64,000 bases of DNA from Pinus tabuliformis (lineage: Eukaryota; Streptophyta; Pinopsida; Pinales; Pinaceae): positions 950,768,327 through 950,832,326 of the forward strand of contig CM062817.1 in assembly GCA_031772625.1 (NCBI GenBank), given 5' to 3'. The notes beneath the pieces are model-generated. The model saw only the letters and a program-made list of their open reading frames with translations, had not been told where the DNA came from and made no database searches. The position numbers were made by a program, and so were the translations under genes. Shown here piece after piece: positions 35,590-47,700 of this stretch. Each line of letters starts with the position of its first letter. Positions within the stretch are counted from its first letter, which is position 1.

Positions 35590-36297
35590 TCAATCCGCCC
35601 ATATGGGAAACCGGATCTGTTGGTTCCTCTTCATCAAGCATTCAATACTGTTTTTCGTTTTACATACTGTCTGAAAAAACTTACAAGACATTAAACCTTT
35701 GTAATCAGAATGTTTCCAGAGACTGTTCTTTCTAATATCTACTAAAAGACCTATCTTCACTATTGTTTGATGAGACATGCAATCGAATTTCCAAAAAGCA
35801 TAGCAGTAGCATCAAAAATAAAAAAGAGAGAGTTGACAAGCCTCTCAAATCTCCGCGCTTCCCCTTTTGATTTCATTGTTGTCTTTGGTTTTTACCAGTT
35901 CCTTCAGCATCTCCCGAATCTCCTTAATCTGTTCATTTTGTTGACGCATTATACCTTCAACATTTGCCATTTCCTTTCTTGCTGCCATCGATTCCTGAGC
36001 CATCTCCACCATTTCTGCAGCGACTTGTTCCATTGCCTTGGCCAAGAGGTGCTTCAGGACCTAGTACATGTGAAGAGCTCGATGGTATAGGGTTAGTCTA
36101 CCTCTGGTATTGCCTGGATCAGGCATCTGGGTTGTCCATTCTTCCATCTCAGGGTCCGACGGTTCTTCCAGGACTCTGTTTTCAATGAATTCAATGATTT
36201 TTCGGATGTCTTCATTTGTTTCTTGATTGTAAGCCTGCTCTCCCTCATGAACCGTCCTACGGATAGATTTCCTTCCCCTTTTTTGCCTTCCCTGAGG
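35590..36297 (-). other. 3' region of the minus-strand LINE with coiled-coil-like frames
   Basis: Between the end of the extra frame and the A tail, the minus strand has overlapping open frames. One runs 36,482-36,093 (basic, ending QPRCLIQAIPEVD). Another, 36,045-35,845, is strongly heptad-like (MAKAMEQVAAEMVEMAQES). The second has Met/Glu/Lys composition typical of a short coiled coil. They may be a further, now frameshifted part of the extra LINE frame, or sequence acquired by the LINE. No family is recognised. Confidence 0.4.
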
Positions 36298-39200
36298 CTA
36301 GCTTCCCTCCTCTCCATTGTTTGCTTGTCGGGGTCGACCTTTACCTCTTTGTTCTCGAGCTTTCCTTCTTCCATCTGTTCTGCCTCGTTTAGCATTTTTG
36401 CTGCTCTGTCCTGTTTCAAAATTCTTACTCCGGAAACCCTCGTCCTGGTTAGTCTCCATGTCCTTTGAGCTTCCGACTTCAATTTTTATTCTGCTCCGCT
36501 CAAATTTTCTGTCTCGGAAATCATCCTGCTCTGCCTGGACTTCTTTATCCCAGCTCGCTTGTTACAGGGAAAAGTGTCTATTTAGAACTGCACTATCCCA
36601 CTAACATGTGACATCTGCCTTAGAAACAAATAGAGAAAAGCTACTTTTGTATTTCCTTTATGAATTATAGATAGAGAGGAATAGAAAGAACCAACCTCTG
36701 TCTTGCACTAATCCTTTGATTCGATCCCTCTCTTCTTTAATAGTGTTAAGCTACTTGCTCCCTAGGACGCCCAGCTTCACAAGGTACCTGTAAGATCACA
36801 GAAGCATAGCACTATACAAAGATATGGATCTATATTCGTAAACAACTTAGGATCATATTTAAATTGACCATACAAATGTAACAAGCATCAATGATAGAAA
36901 AGCATGGAGGAAAACTCAAATAGCATTTATTGATAAACAAGAAAAGATCCAGGAGGAGTTACAACCAGTTGTTCTGACCCAGCATCAACCTCCCAGCAAA
37001 GAAGCCCCTCTTCACCTCAAACAAAGCTTAGATCACCCAACAATCTGATGTTTGTCTCTAGAAAACAACAACAAATCCTTACAGTAGGCAAAATTCCAGC
37101 CTGTGGATCTCTGGGATGAGGGATCCATAGATAGATATCTGTAAGGGGGATGAGTCAGCTTGTGATTTGATTAGTGTCTTCTCTCTATTAGTTCTTGCTT
37201 CCACTTGGAGACTGAGGGCCTCTTACTCATCCTTGGTCGAATTCAGTGAGGCAAGTGTCATAGGAGAAGATTCTGGAAGCTTCCATTGCCTCTCCACCTC
37301 GCGGAATGACACTGCCATTTGTCATTTCTCGCCCATCGCACCCCACAGAAGGGACTTTTGAAATGCAACGCACCCTCACAGTGTATTTAGGTGAGATGCA
37401 ACGCACTTAGCCAATGGAGCAGTTGCAATGATCCTGTTTTGACCAATTCTGAGCAGTTTCTGGTGGAGAACTTCTGGGAGAAGCTGTAATCTGATGACCT
37501 TGTTCCTTTAGGGGTTAGAACAACACTTTTAGGGACTTAGGAGCCCTTGGCTTATGGACATTTCCTGCTTGGAGTTGTAGGGCACAAAAATGTCTATAAC
37601 AGTTGCCCCCTAAAGTATGAGGCCGTTAACCTTTTGGTGTCGGGTGAAATGCTTTATTATGAGGATCAGAAGTTCTTTCAATGCTGGGAGGAGACCTATA
37701 ATAAGATACAATACAATACATTATCTTCATAAAATTTTCATGATGTAGCTGAGGCGGGCATTCCCATGATCAACTTTATAAATTCATTTTCATGTACATA
37801 GGACAGAAAATCGTTTGAGTGTAGACTGATGATTCTGATAGAGCCATCATCCTTTTGGTAGGATGATTATCTGTGCTGTAATGATGTACACTTAATGTTT
37901 TTATTTCCTTGAATATATATCGCAGCCCGGATGGATGAAACTAGATCCGGGGTCTTCAATCTCGTCCAATCTTCACTCAAAGTACGAGTCGATCCATGTG
38001 AGAAATGTTCTGAAGTCGAACATGGAAAGACATCGCTTGATTACCAGTCAATGATGTAAATTGTTAATAAGCACGAGAGGAATCACCGATAATGATAATG
38101 ACCCTCAAGGTACTGCAGTACAATTCACGTGGTGTGAATAAAGGACTTTGCGTCGAACACCACGCCAAATCATTCGGTCGAAGGCCATTGATGTATACCT
38201 GTCGCTTAAAGTGAGAAACTTGTCATTGAGGCATGCAAGCTTCAAAGTACTGAATGGGGTGTTCCTAGATCAACTTCTTGAATAATGAGCTGATGTCGAC
38301 AAGAAGTGATCCGTCATAGGAGGGCCTTAATGAATCCCACATCAGTGACACGGAATGGAGCAAATGATTTTGATGGAGGTGAAAACGATCTAGTGATATA
38401 AGGTTCAGGGTGGCGGTCATGAAAGAATGGAGTATAATGTATGGTAGTGGGTGAAACACAGGTGACTTCTTTGGATGACTTCTCTTGAACATATCGGCGA
38501 CACTGATGTGATGGATTGGTAGCATTAACCCCAAATGTGGATGGTATGGCGTGACCATGGTGATGTGACCGGTGAATGAAACAACCCAACCCAACTCGGA
38601 CACGGAGTGGAAGTGTCATGTTCAAGAGCGACTTGCTACCAACAAAGTTTCTTTGAGTTTTCTTTCCAATTTTTCCCCAGTCATTGCTGACCAGTACCTC
38701 TTTATTTTTGTCAAGCTTGAGGAGGATAACATATGCTTGTTCTATAATTTGCCCTTCGGGAAAACCCATCGCTATGTTTTAACGATCCTAGCGATAGTGA
38801 AACTCGTTCTCGTCTAAAGACAAGTTTGTCGCTATTAATCTTTTTAACGAGTTTAACGACAAAGATAACTCGATCCTTTTCAATTTTAGAGAGTCTGAAA
38901 AGGAACGTAAAGGTAACTCCAAAATTCCTTTTTCGTCATCTAATCCCTTAAGTCCGAAAAAGTATAAAGCAATACAGAAGGGATGAATTTTCGATAGTTT
39001 TAACGAGCCGAACAAAACAAGCGCTCGATCTTTTTGTGTAATAATCCCTTGGGTCCAAAAAGTTTAAAATCTAGAGGAGGGATAGCACTTCCTGTCCCTT
39101 TAACGAGCTGGAGAGGCCAATGGCTCGACAATATTTTAATATTTTACGAGTCAGTTGAAAAGAGCTTAAAGGAGACTCGTCTTTTGTGGAACGAGTGATA

Positions 39201-42200
39201 AAACGGGTAGCAACTGATTCCAGGTAAGGTTTGGAATTTTCCAATCACGGCAGTGTCACAAGGATGGCTAGTGAAATCACTCTTCGCAGCTGTTCCTCAA
39301 AATGGGTAAACAATCAAATGGAGGTGAATGATCGGCCAATGAAAAAGTGGAGGTGACGGTGCAAACACGACCAAGGATTTAATGGCTAAAATACTACATT
39401 CATGATGGTTATTTACCGGGGAATAGTTCATTTTTTAACGAGCTTAAATGCAGGTGGAAACATTTGCTCATGTCTTATGTTTATTTTTTAACGAGCTTGA
39501 ACTATGTGCTAAAATTGCTCGATTAATCCAGTCGTGTGATAAGAATGTCTCATATAAAAATGAAAAATTTTAGAGATTTGCCCCACATCCTTTCTTTATG
39601 AAAGTTAGGAGACGACCAATCCTACGAGTTTAAAGGGTTAGATGTCCTAAGAAATTTAAAAATAAATAGTCGCTCTTCACTTGCACTCCAAAAGGTTTGC
39701 ATGCCCCCAGGTATAAACCAGAGTTTCAAGGTTACCCCTACTTATTTCCGATAAAACATTTGTTTTAGCGAGAGAGGCCTACCTCTTACAGGTTACCAAA
39801 GATAGTTCTATTTACGGTGTAAACAAAACACTTCTCTGGCGATGTCTACCGAAATAAACAAAGGTGAGCGGCGATGCCCGCCGACTCACATAACGTTGAC
39901 AAGAGAATCTTGTTCTAGAATAACCCCTTCTTCCAATCACGGACGGGGGTACAGACTAGTCATATTCTCTCGCGGAAACCTACCCTATACCTGAAGTTTT
40001 CCTGTCGAAGCAGACTAGGGTGCATGCCCCGTGGGTTTCACTCATGTCCTCTTGAATCACTCGCGCTCATCGGGTGGACGGACTAGAAATTGAGACATTT
40101 CTTGCGTGAAAAGACCATTTAGGGATGGTATATGACTATTTGCTATGCGTGATCCGGGAAATGAAAGTTGGTCTACGAGCTTGACCACTCTTCCTTCGTG
40201 CGGAAAACACATCACTCTAAAGAGTGATGAGACAATAGCTCTCATGCAATAAATATAGTCTCGTCCAAGGAGTAGATTGTAATCCAGGTGTCCTTGAACT
40301 ACCATTACGTTCATGTGATGAACGATTTTCCCTCTCAATGTTATGGGCACATCGGGAAGGATCCCTAACGGTGAACGGTTCCTTTATCAAAGCCTGTCAG
40401 ATTTCTCATCTCAGGCAAAATCGATGGCGAACCAAGCACTTTCCAAGCAGTTGAGGAAAGGATACTCACAGAAGCCCCCTCATCTATGATGGTACCAGCC
40501 ATAACCATTCTATATATTTGAACAATAATTCAGAATGGTACACTAGCTGGTAAACGGGGTCTGCCTTGTTGATTCCAATCGAAGGAGACAACTAGGTTGC
40601 TTGGAGGTGGGACCGAATAGACGGTCGGGTACGACTCTGACGAACTTCCTTCCTGCGGTAAAGGAATGGGTAAATTGCCCCCATGTTCGTTGGAGTCTGT
40701 GCTTATGAAAAGAATTTGGACGGTGTCATCCTTGTTCTCTTCAGTGATTGTATCATCTGAAGATGGAACCTCTGAAGGCAAGACCGGGTCAACTACCGCC
40801 TCAACCTTTTGAATTTCGTCTGGTATGGATTCAGATGGTTCATCTTCAATGACAGATGCTTCGGCCGACCACCTGAGCGGGTCAGCCGGATTTTCAACTA
40901 GTGACGGACTCGGCAAGAGTTTTTTATATCCAGGAGGAAGTCGTAATGGTGAAACCGGGCGATCATCCAAAACTCTTTTAGCTTCGTCTAAGAAGGGACA
41001 ACGGTCGACGACATGATCGCCTTCGCACAGTTTACAAGGAAATCTATATTTTCCTTTTTGTCCTGGGGCTTCACTTTCACTAGTTGACGGTGTGTTTTCA
41101 ACATGATTATCAGAGGTTGACGACACCGGGTTGTGAAAATGAGGAGACCAGTCCCTTAAGATTCGAGGGATACAAGGAAAATCTCTGTGATAGTGGTCTC
41201 CCTTGCAAATGACACATGGCGAGTTAGGCTTGGTCGGTGCAGTGTGTGGATTTTCGTTAGATGACACTCGTTTGCCCCCATTTGCTTTTGGCTCCTTCTT
41301 CTTCTTCTCTTTCTTCTTCTTTTCCTTCTTCTCCTTAGGTACTTGACTTTTGGCTTTACCACCCCCATCAAGCGAAGAGGAAGGAGGAGAGCAAGAATTA
41401 GAGGAAGTAGAAGGTTGGTGGGCAACTCTGGACTCGTCTATTTGCTGATTCGACTATTCAGGAATTGTGGTGTTCTGAACGACAGATGTTGAGAAGAGCC
41501 ATACAGACAAACCAATTGTCAGTCATGGAAGCGACAATGTGGCCATATGGGGTGCACCAACATCTCCCCAAGAGGAGAAGGGACTAGGATTTTCTCCAAG
41601 GGGAATTCCTTGGTTGGTGGATTCCATTTTCTCAACCCAAGATCAACGTAGGAAAGGGGTACTGAATATTCCGTTTAAAATAAATTTTAGACACTTTGAC
41701 ACAACTTGTTTTTTCAGTGTTTAAGAGTCGAGAAAAAACAAAAGATGACTCTAGTCGCTTTCGAGTTTTAATGGGCCTGAAGTGACAAGTGCTCAGATGG
41801 ACCTTTTATGTTAAGGAGTCTTAAAAGGAACGAAAGGGACTTCTCTGGAAGTCTAGGTAGAGGGAGTACAAAACCAATCGCAAAACTGCAGAATACTTTT
41901 TACAGTACGGCAGCCAATCTTCCTGAATGCTGTGTTCAGTGCATTGTGATCGATAGGGCGGCAGACACAGTTTCCTATGAATAAAGGATTTAAGCCTATA
42001 GGGGTCTCCCAAAATATACTCGACGGTACGTGGGAGCACAAGTCCGTACTGGCACTTATCGTCTCAAAGTGGAGGAATCACGCAACCATCAGTGAGAACA
42101 ATAGTTACCAGGCTTTACGACGCCGGAATACGTCTCTAGCCTAGACCTCTAAATGTTGTGCGTTAAGTTCCAAAGTGTTGTTAGATTCATTGAATTTATT

Positions 42201-44772
42201 TTAAGTTGATCTTGTTTATGAAGTTTGCCTTTCGGGTTCACCATGAGATGTAGATGTAATTCCTAAAATGCAATCTAAAGATGATAAATAAACTTTTATC
42301 TCTTTTGCGCAATGAAAATCCTAGCTAGTAGGGAAACGAAAGACATAATCTTTTCACAAAGAGCAAAGAGCACACTGTAAATGCACTTTCCTAGATCAAG
42401 CCAAACAGACTGTCTATATGCAAATGCACATGCATGTATTTGTTTTTCGACTTTCTTAATATATAGATGCTTAAAAAGAAAGTTGATGTACAAATATGAA
42501 TTTCTTTCCAAGCGACAAATATAAACAAGCTTCTTTTCGAAATCAAAAATAGAGATGATTACGACACCTTACGATTTTGAAATGAATACTTGTTTCTGGC
42601 ACTAGAAAATTAAAAATTCAAACCAAAAGCAATAGTAACAGGATAATCGACCATCAACAGCAATCAAACTTTCTCCTATGATCGAAATCGACACTTGCGA
42701 CAGATTTAAACCAAAGGACGACAATACGACTATGCTACTTTTGCAAAGGAAAACTGTAAATGACTCAACAAACACACAAAAACATCTACAGTTCTTTTGT
42801 ACAAAGGAGGCGGAATAACAGCAAGGAAAAGGGGTTTCAAACAGACATATACTGATCACAGGCAGCAGAATTCAGGAATAGAACTGGAAAGAATGAAGCA
42901 CAGAAGCCACAACTGCACAGAGCTAGTGTGATCAGCGCACCTGTAACACAGGGAATCTGAAATGCAGCGCAGGTTGTCACCTCGGGAAGTGCGCTGAAAT
43001 TCAGAATCTCTGAACAGCACCTGCGCTGGGCCAGAAACGAGACACTGTTTGGGTTCCGGGTCACAGTTTACAATTCAGTTCTTGGTTTTTGGCCGAGTAA
43101 AAATCAATCAGTAATGCAACAATCAGGGGTAGATCTAAGTAGGATCTAAGAGCTATCACAAGGGCAATCAGATAGTTTGTCAATCAACTGTTTAAATCAT
43201 AAACAGATCTAGTGGATGGATTGAAGCAGCAGTTATCTACTTTTCATTTGTTATGGCAAATGCAATTCGAATTCTACTTATAAGTTTATGAAACAAACAA
43301 CAAAGAATGATAAACAAACAAACTAATTATATTTCCCCAGTATGGTCGCCATTTTGTTACAAGGAAAAGTGTCTATTTAGAACTGCTCTATCCCACTAAG
43401 GTGTGACAGCTGCCTTAGAAACAAATAGAGAAAATCTACTTTTGTATTTCCTTTATGAATTATAGATAGAGAGGAATAGAAAGAACCAACCTCTGTCTTG
43501 CGCTAATCCTTTGATTCGATCCCTCTCTTCTTTAATAGTGTTCAGCTACTTGCTCCCTAGGACGCCCAGCTTCACAAGGTACCTGTAAGATCACAGAAGC
43601 ATAGCACTATACAAAGATATGGATCTATATTCATAAACAACTTAGGATCAGATTTAAATTGACCATACAAATGTAACAAGCATCAATGATACAAAAGCAT
43701 GGAGGAAAACTCAAATAGCTTTTATTGATAAACAAGAAAATATCCAGGAGGGGTTACAACCAGTTGTTCCGATCCAGCATCAACCTCCCAGCAAAGAAGC
43801 CCCTCTTCACCTCAAACAAAGCTTAGATCACCCAACAATCTGTTGTTTGTCTCTAGAAACTAACAGCAATTCCTTACAATATGCAAAATTCCAGCCTCTA
43901 GATCTCTGGGATGAGGGATCCATATATAGATATCTCTAAGGGGGATGAGTCAGCTTGTGATTTGATTAGTGTCTTCTCTTTGTTAGTTCTTGCTTCCACT
44001 TGGAGACTGAGGTCTTATTACTCATCCTTGGTCAAATTCAGTGAGGCAAGTGTCACAGGAGAAGATTTTGGGAGCTTCCATTGCCTCTCTACCTCGCGGA
44101 ATGACACTGCCATTTGTCATTTCTCACCCAACGCACCCCACAGAAGGGACTTTTGAAATGCAAAGCACCCTGAAAGTGTATTTAGGTGAGATGCAACGCA
44201 CTTAGCCAATGGAGCAGCTGAAATGATCCTGTTTTGACCAATTCTGAGCAGTTTCTGGTGGAGAACTTCTAGGAGAAGCTGTAATCTGATGACCTTGTTC
44301 CTTTAGGGGTTAGTACAACAATTTTAGGGACTTAGGAGCCCTTGGTTTATGGACATTTCATGCTTGGAGTTGTAGGGCACAAAAATGTCTATAACATCGC
44401 TGCCATCTTGACTCGTTTAAGACGTTGGTTTTGATTCCTCTGCCAGGTCTCTCCTTTCCTCGCCACCTTCTTCAACTTCTTGCTGTCTTTCATCCTTCTC
44501 TTGTTCCGCCTTATAGATTTATCACCACCTTTTCGTTTATGATGAATTTGTCCTCCACTTCCTTTCTCTCTTGTAACTTGAATGATGCTCTTTTCGGTGT
44601 TTTCCGAGATTTGTTTTGGATTGCGTACCTGCTGCTCTGGATTATCATTAATTGCTATGGTCAGGGAGGTATGGCCACTGTCCCTTTTTCCTATCTTTGC
44701 TGCCAAATACACCTGCCTTATCTTCCCGCTCTGGATCTTCATGGTTTTTTGATTACCATTATGTTGTTTCAT
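36298..44772 (-). CDS. LINE third open frame (basic, 210 residues), interrupted by the LTR insertion
   Basis: The ATG at 44,772 lies 14 bases inside the end of the RNase H frame, in another frame. It runs open to the LTR insertion point at 44,397. Counting the 5-bp target duplication once, the same frame continues from 36,554 to a TAG at 36,298-36,300. That makes 211 codons including the stop, with no internal stop, although ORF1 and ORF2 of the same copy are broken. The product is rich in Lys, Arg, Gln and Glu (KKLKKVARKGETWQRNQNQ), with no domain known to me; nuclear or nucleic-acid binding is only a guess. Plant L1 elements usually have two ORFs, so a conserved third frame would be unusual. 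It could also be chance openness in a purine-rich strand. Confidence 0.45.
36560..37601 (-). repeat. 3' LTR (element orientation) of the gag-protease element
   Basis: 1,042 bp, starting TGTTACAGGG and ending GTCTATAACA on the plus strand. The polypurine tract lies directly to its right. The plus-strand frames inside it are by-products. Confidence 0.92.
37615..40056. other. Interior of the LTR element without recognised coding domain
   Basis: Where an autonomous element would carry polymerase genes, I find only short frames. The longest is a 151-codon minus frame at 38,769-38,314 with no domain that I recognise. The motif array at 38,790-39,560 fills the middle. Confidence 0.5.
38790..39560. 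repeat. Dispersed TTTAACGAGC(T) motif array in the LTR element interior
   Basis: TTTAACGAG followed by C or T recurs at roughly 100-250-base steps (near 38,843, 39,000, 39,100, 39,434, 39,487), with shorter AACGAG relatives between. Each is often followed by GCTCGA or CTCGA and by purine-rich AAAGG runs. A related stretch lies at 41,740-41,845. There is no coding signal. It may be a decayed long-unit tandem repeat in the non-coding interior. Confidence 0.5.
40057..41425 (-). pseudogene. Gag C-terminus with two zinc knuckles, then aspartic protease
   Basis: On the minus strand, a serine-rich then lysine-rich stretch (KEKKEKKKKEKKKKEPKA) is followed by two knuckles. These are CVICKGDHYHRDFPC (CX2CX3HX6C) and CKLCEGDHVVDRC (CX2CX3HX4C). 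Then comes an acidic linker with PPGYKKLLPSPSLVENPADP, and a retropepsin-like region (IIDEGASVSILSS near 40,490 and NLLLGRDYIY near 40,270). The order is that of plant gypsy-related gag-protease proteins. DEGAS in place of the usual DTGAS/DSGAS appears, as I recall it, to be normal for this repeat lineage. It would package and process the element RNA. A few breaks separate the parts; the fossil is not intact. Confidence 0.75.
41460..43332. other. Leader of the LTR element, non-coding
   Basis: About 1.9 kb between the primer-binding region and the gag frame, with no supported coding region. Short minus frames here (75-85 codons, rich in Cys, Phe and Ser) show no family signature. Confidence 0.5.
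43355..44396 (-). repeat. 5' LTR (element orientation) of the gag-protease element
   Basis: 1,042 bp, starting TGTTACAAGG and ending GTCTATAACA on the plus strand. A TATA-like CTATATATGG on the minus strand at about 43,920-43,929 could be the promoter. It differs from the other LTR by about 5%. Confidence 0.92.
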
Positions 44773-47700
44773 GAGTATCGTTGTCCATGAGTTGTTTTAA
44801 ACTATCCCATCTTGTCATCACCATTTGATTTGTCCAGCTGTCATCCACTTTCCCCATTAATTCCTTACTTCCCCAATTGGCCAAGCAATCCGCAGGCTTA
44901 TTTCCTTCTCGCTTGACATGAGAGGTGATCTTGTATTCAATATCTTTCAATGTTTCTTCAATTTCTTGGACTATGCTCGCTGTTCTCCAACTTTTGACAA
45001 CCTGCTCCCACTGTTTCCCTTGTATTAATTTTTTTATGGTGTTTATAACCAGGGCTGAGTCACCTTCGATCTCTAACTTTCTATATCCATTTCTTATCGC
45101 AATTTTGAGGCCCTGATAAGCCGCCATGAATTCCGATTCATTATTACTCATAGTTCCTCCATGTTTTGCATAAATCCATTCTACATTTCCTTGACTGTTT
45201 CTAAAGATTCCTCCATATCCTGCTGGACCTGGATTCTCCTTTGTCACTCCGTCAAAGTTAAGCTTGATAAACCCTTCCTGTGGCCTTCGGAAGGCTGCAA
45301 GACTTTGGGCAGCAATAGGTTGTTGTTGCTTTGTTTTTTGTTGAAAGACCATCCCTCGTTCCAGGTTCAACCTTCTTAGGATTTCAGCTTCTTCCTCAGA
45401 GGTCTTCCAATCTTCCTCTGTCAAAACTTCTGCAAGGATTGATTCCCTGATTTGTCTCAAGGTCCTTTGTCAAACTTCCTTCGGATTTGATATTTTCTCT
45501 TGGAAAATTGTTCCATTTCTTTATTTCCAAATATTCCACACATTGAATCCTGCCACCATGTTCCAGGCTCTTCTCACCACCGAGCTTTTAAACTTTCCTT
45601 CTCCCCAATTACACAGAGTTTGTATGATATCTTGTGGATTTCGTTCAATTGTTGAAAATAGATCTTTAGTCTTATCCCATTGGAATTGGGCTATTCTGCA
45701 GCCATTTAGTAAGTGTTCTTGGTCTTCTCCGTCTTGGTTGCATAGACAACATCTTGATGGGCCTGAGAATGCTCCTTTTTGGATTTGATCCTAGGTTAGA
45801 ATACATTTGCTCCCTACCAACCACACGAACATCTTTATCTTCAGCCACCATTTATTTTTCCAAATTTTTCTCCATTTCTGCTCCTCTTCCCTCTGCTCTT
45901 GCTAGATTTTTATATTATATGCTTCCCTAATAGTGAAAGTTCCTTTAGTTTCTTTTCCCCATCGTAGAATATCATTGCCTCCTCTGTTTTTTATTTTCCT
46001 GGACTCTAATTCCTTACTAAACAAGATTTTTTGTTCCTCTGTTGCATTCCTGTTCCAGTCTTCCATTGTTTTCCATTCTCTCCATTCTTCATTTTCTCTT
46101 CCTTCTATCCAATAATCTTTGACCAAGATGAGTTCTCTGTCAATCCCTGTTCTGTAGATATCCTGCATTCCCTGTAGATTCACCATTTTCTCCCTTTGCT
46201 GCCACGCTTCCTCCCAAAATCTCGCATTCTGGCCCCCTCTGATTTCCCAAAATATATTTCCATCTACTAATTCTCTGCTTTGATTAGTCAGGTTCCATAT
46301 GTCTGATCCTCTTGGTATTTCTTGTTTCCTTAATATTTCTTCAGGAGTTGATGGCATATTATATTTAGCTGTCCATATTTCTTTCCACAGGTCCTTTCCT
46401 CCTTGCATCCATCTCCATCTTAATTTGGCTGCTAGAACTTGATTTAGAACAGATGGGTCCCTTAGACCTAGTCCACCTTTTTCTTTTGGTTTAGTTAGGC
46501 TATCCCATGAGCAGAGTGCCCATTCCTTTTGTTGCTTAGGCCCTCCCCATAGGAATTTTCTATATATCTCTATCAGCTTATTGCATATCCCCTTTGGCGC
46601 TGCCATTACTAATAATGGATATATCGGGATCGCCTGAATGGTTGATTTGAGCAATACGACCCTTGCAGCAAGATTCAGAGTACGGAAAGACCAATTTTCA
46701 AGTCTTTTCATGATCTTTTCCAAAATGGATCTCCAGTTTCCTATTTTTAGGGATGATGAGTCTAGCATAGTTCCTAAATACTTTGTTGGAAGCTCCCCTT
46801 TTCTATAGCCCAAGATCCTGGTTAAGTGGTTTTTGATGGGTTCCACTGTATTAAAAAAGAAAGTTCTTGATTTTTCATTATTTTCCTCCATACCTGAACC
46901 TTTCATAAACACCTCTAGAATTCTCTTTATCCTTCTCACCTCATTCACGGATGCTTTATAGTATATCATGATGTTGTCCACGAACTGTTGGTTAGTAACT
47001 GTAGTATGATTGACCCATAACCTCAGACCCTGGATTTTCCCTTCTCTTAATTCTTTTTTGAAATATCTACCTAATCCTTCTACTGCTATTATGAAGAGAA
47101 AGGGGGATAGGGGATCCCCTTGTCGAAGACCTCTTGAAGCATTAAAAGTAGCAGATGGGGCTCCATTTAGTAGGATGGAAAAATTTGGCGTGGAGATCAT
47201 ACTTAAGACCCATTTCACCCATCTGTCGCAGAATCCAAAGGCTTGAAGGATGGCTTCTAAATATCTCCAATTTAATCTGTCATAGGCTTTTGATAGATCT
47301 AATTTAATCAACAATCCTTTTTCCTTTTCCATTTTTTAAGTGTGGATTACTTCCTGGGCCACCACTAATCCATCCAGAATCTGTCTTCCTTCTACGAACC
47401 CAGTTTGTTCTGGGGATATTATGTTCGGGAGGATGGATTTCAGCCTCTGGGCCATCACTGATGCCACTATCTTATAGATAACATTACATAAAGCTATACG
47501 GCGAAATCCTTTAGCTTGATCCACATGGGTAGTTTTAGGAATGAGGGTTAACAGGGTTGAGTTTATACATGGCCATATTCTTTGATGGATTCAAGCTTCC
47601 TCCACCACTTCTAGGACTTCTTCAGCAAGGAAGTGCCATCCTGCTTGGTAGAATTCTACCGTGTACCCATCTGGCCCAGGGGCTTCGTTCCTTTGCATAT

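Larger units (their letters stand above)
36560..44396 (-). mobile_element. Non-autonomous LTR retrotransposon with gag-protease only
   Basis: Two 1,042-bp LTRs (TGTTAC...TATAACA) enclose a 5.75-kb internal region. The target duplication TCGCT is perfect (36,555-36,559 and 44,397-44,401). A purine tract on the minus strand beside the left LTR (TTTAGGGGGCAAC, 37,602-37,614) and a primer-site-like TGGCGACCATACTGGGGA beside the right LTR (about 43,334-43,351) show that the element is read on the minus strand. Zinc knuckles and an aspartic protease lie at 40,057-41,425. I see no reverse transcriptase or integrase in the remaining internal DNA, so it would need enzymes from a relative. By eye the LTRs differ at about 49 positions, close to 5%. 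The ends look whole; the coding part has a few breaks. Confidence 0.9.

Noticed and set aside
37167-37361. Plus-strand frames repeated in the LTRs (also at 14,077 and 43,911)
   Set aside because: The same frame appears in all three LTR copies and ends differently in each; it lies in LTR DNA with no domain and no sign of selection.
38314-38769. Polymerase or integrase remnant in the gag-protease LTR element
   Set aside because: The 151-codon minus frame contains no RT, RNase H or integrase motif that I can recognise.
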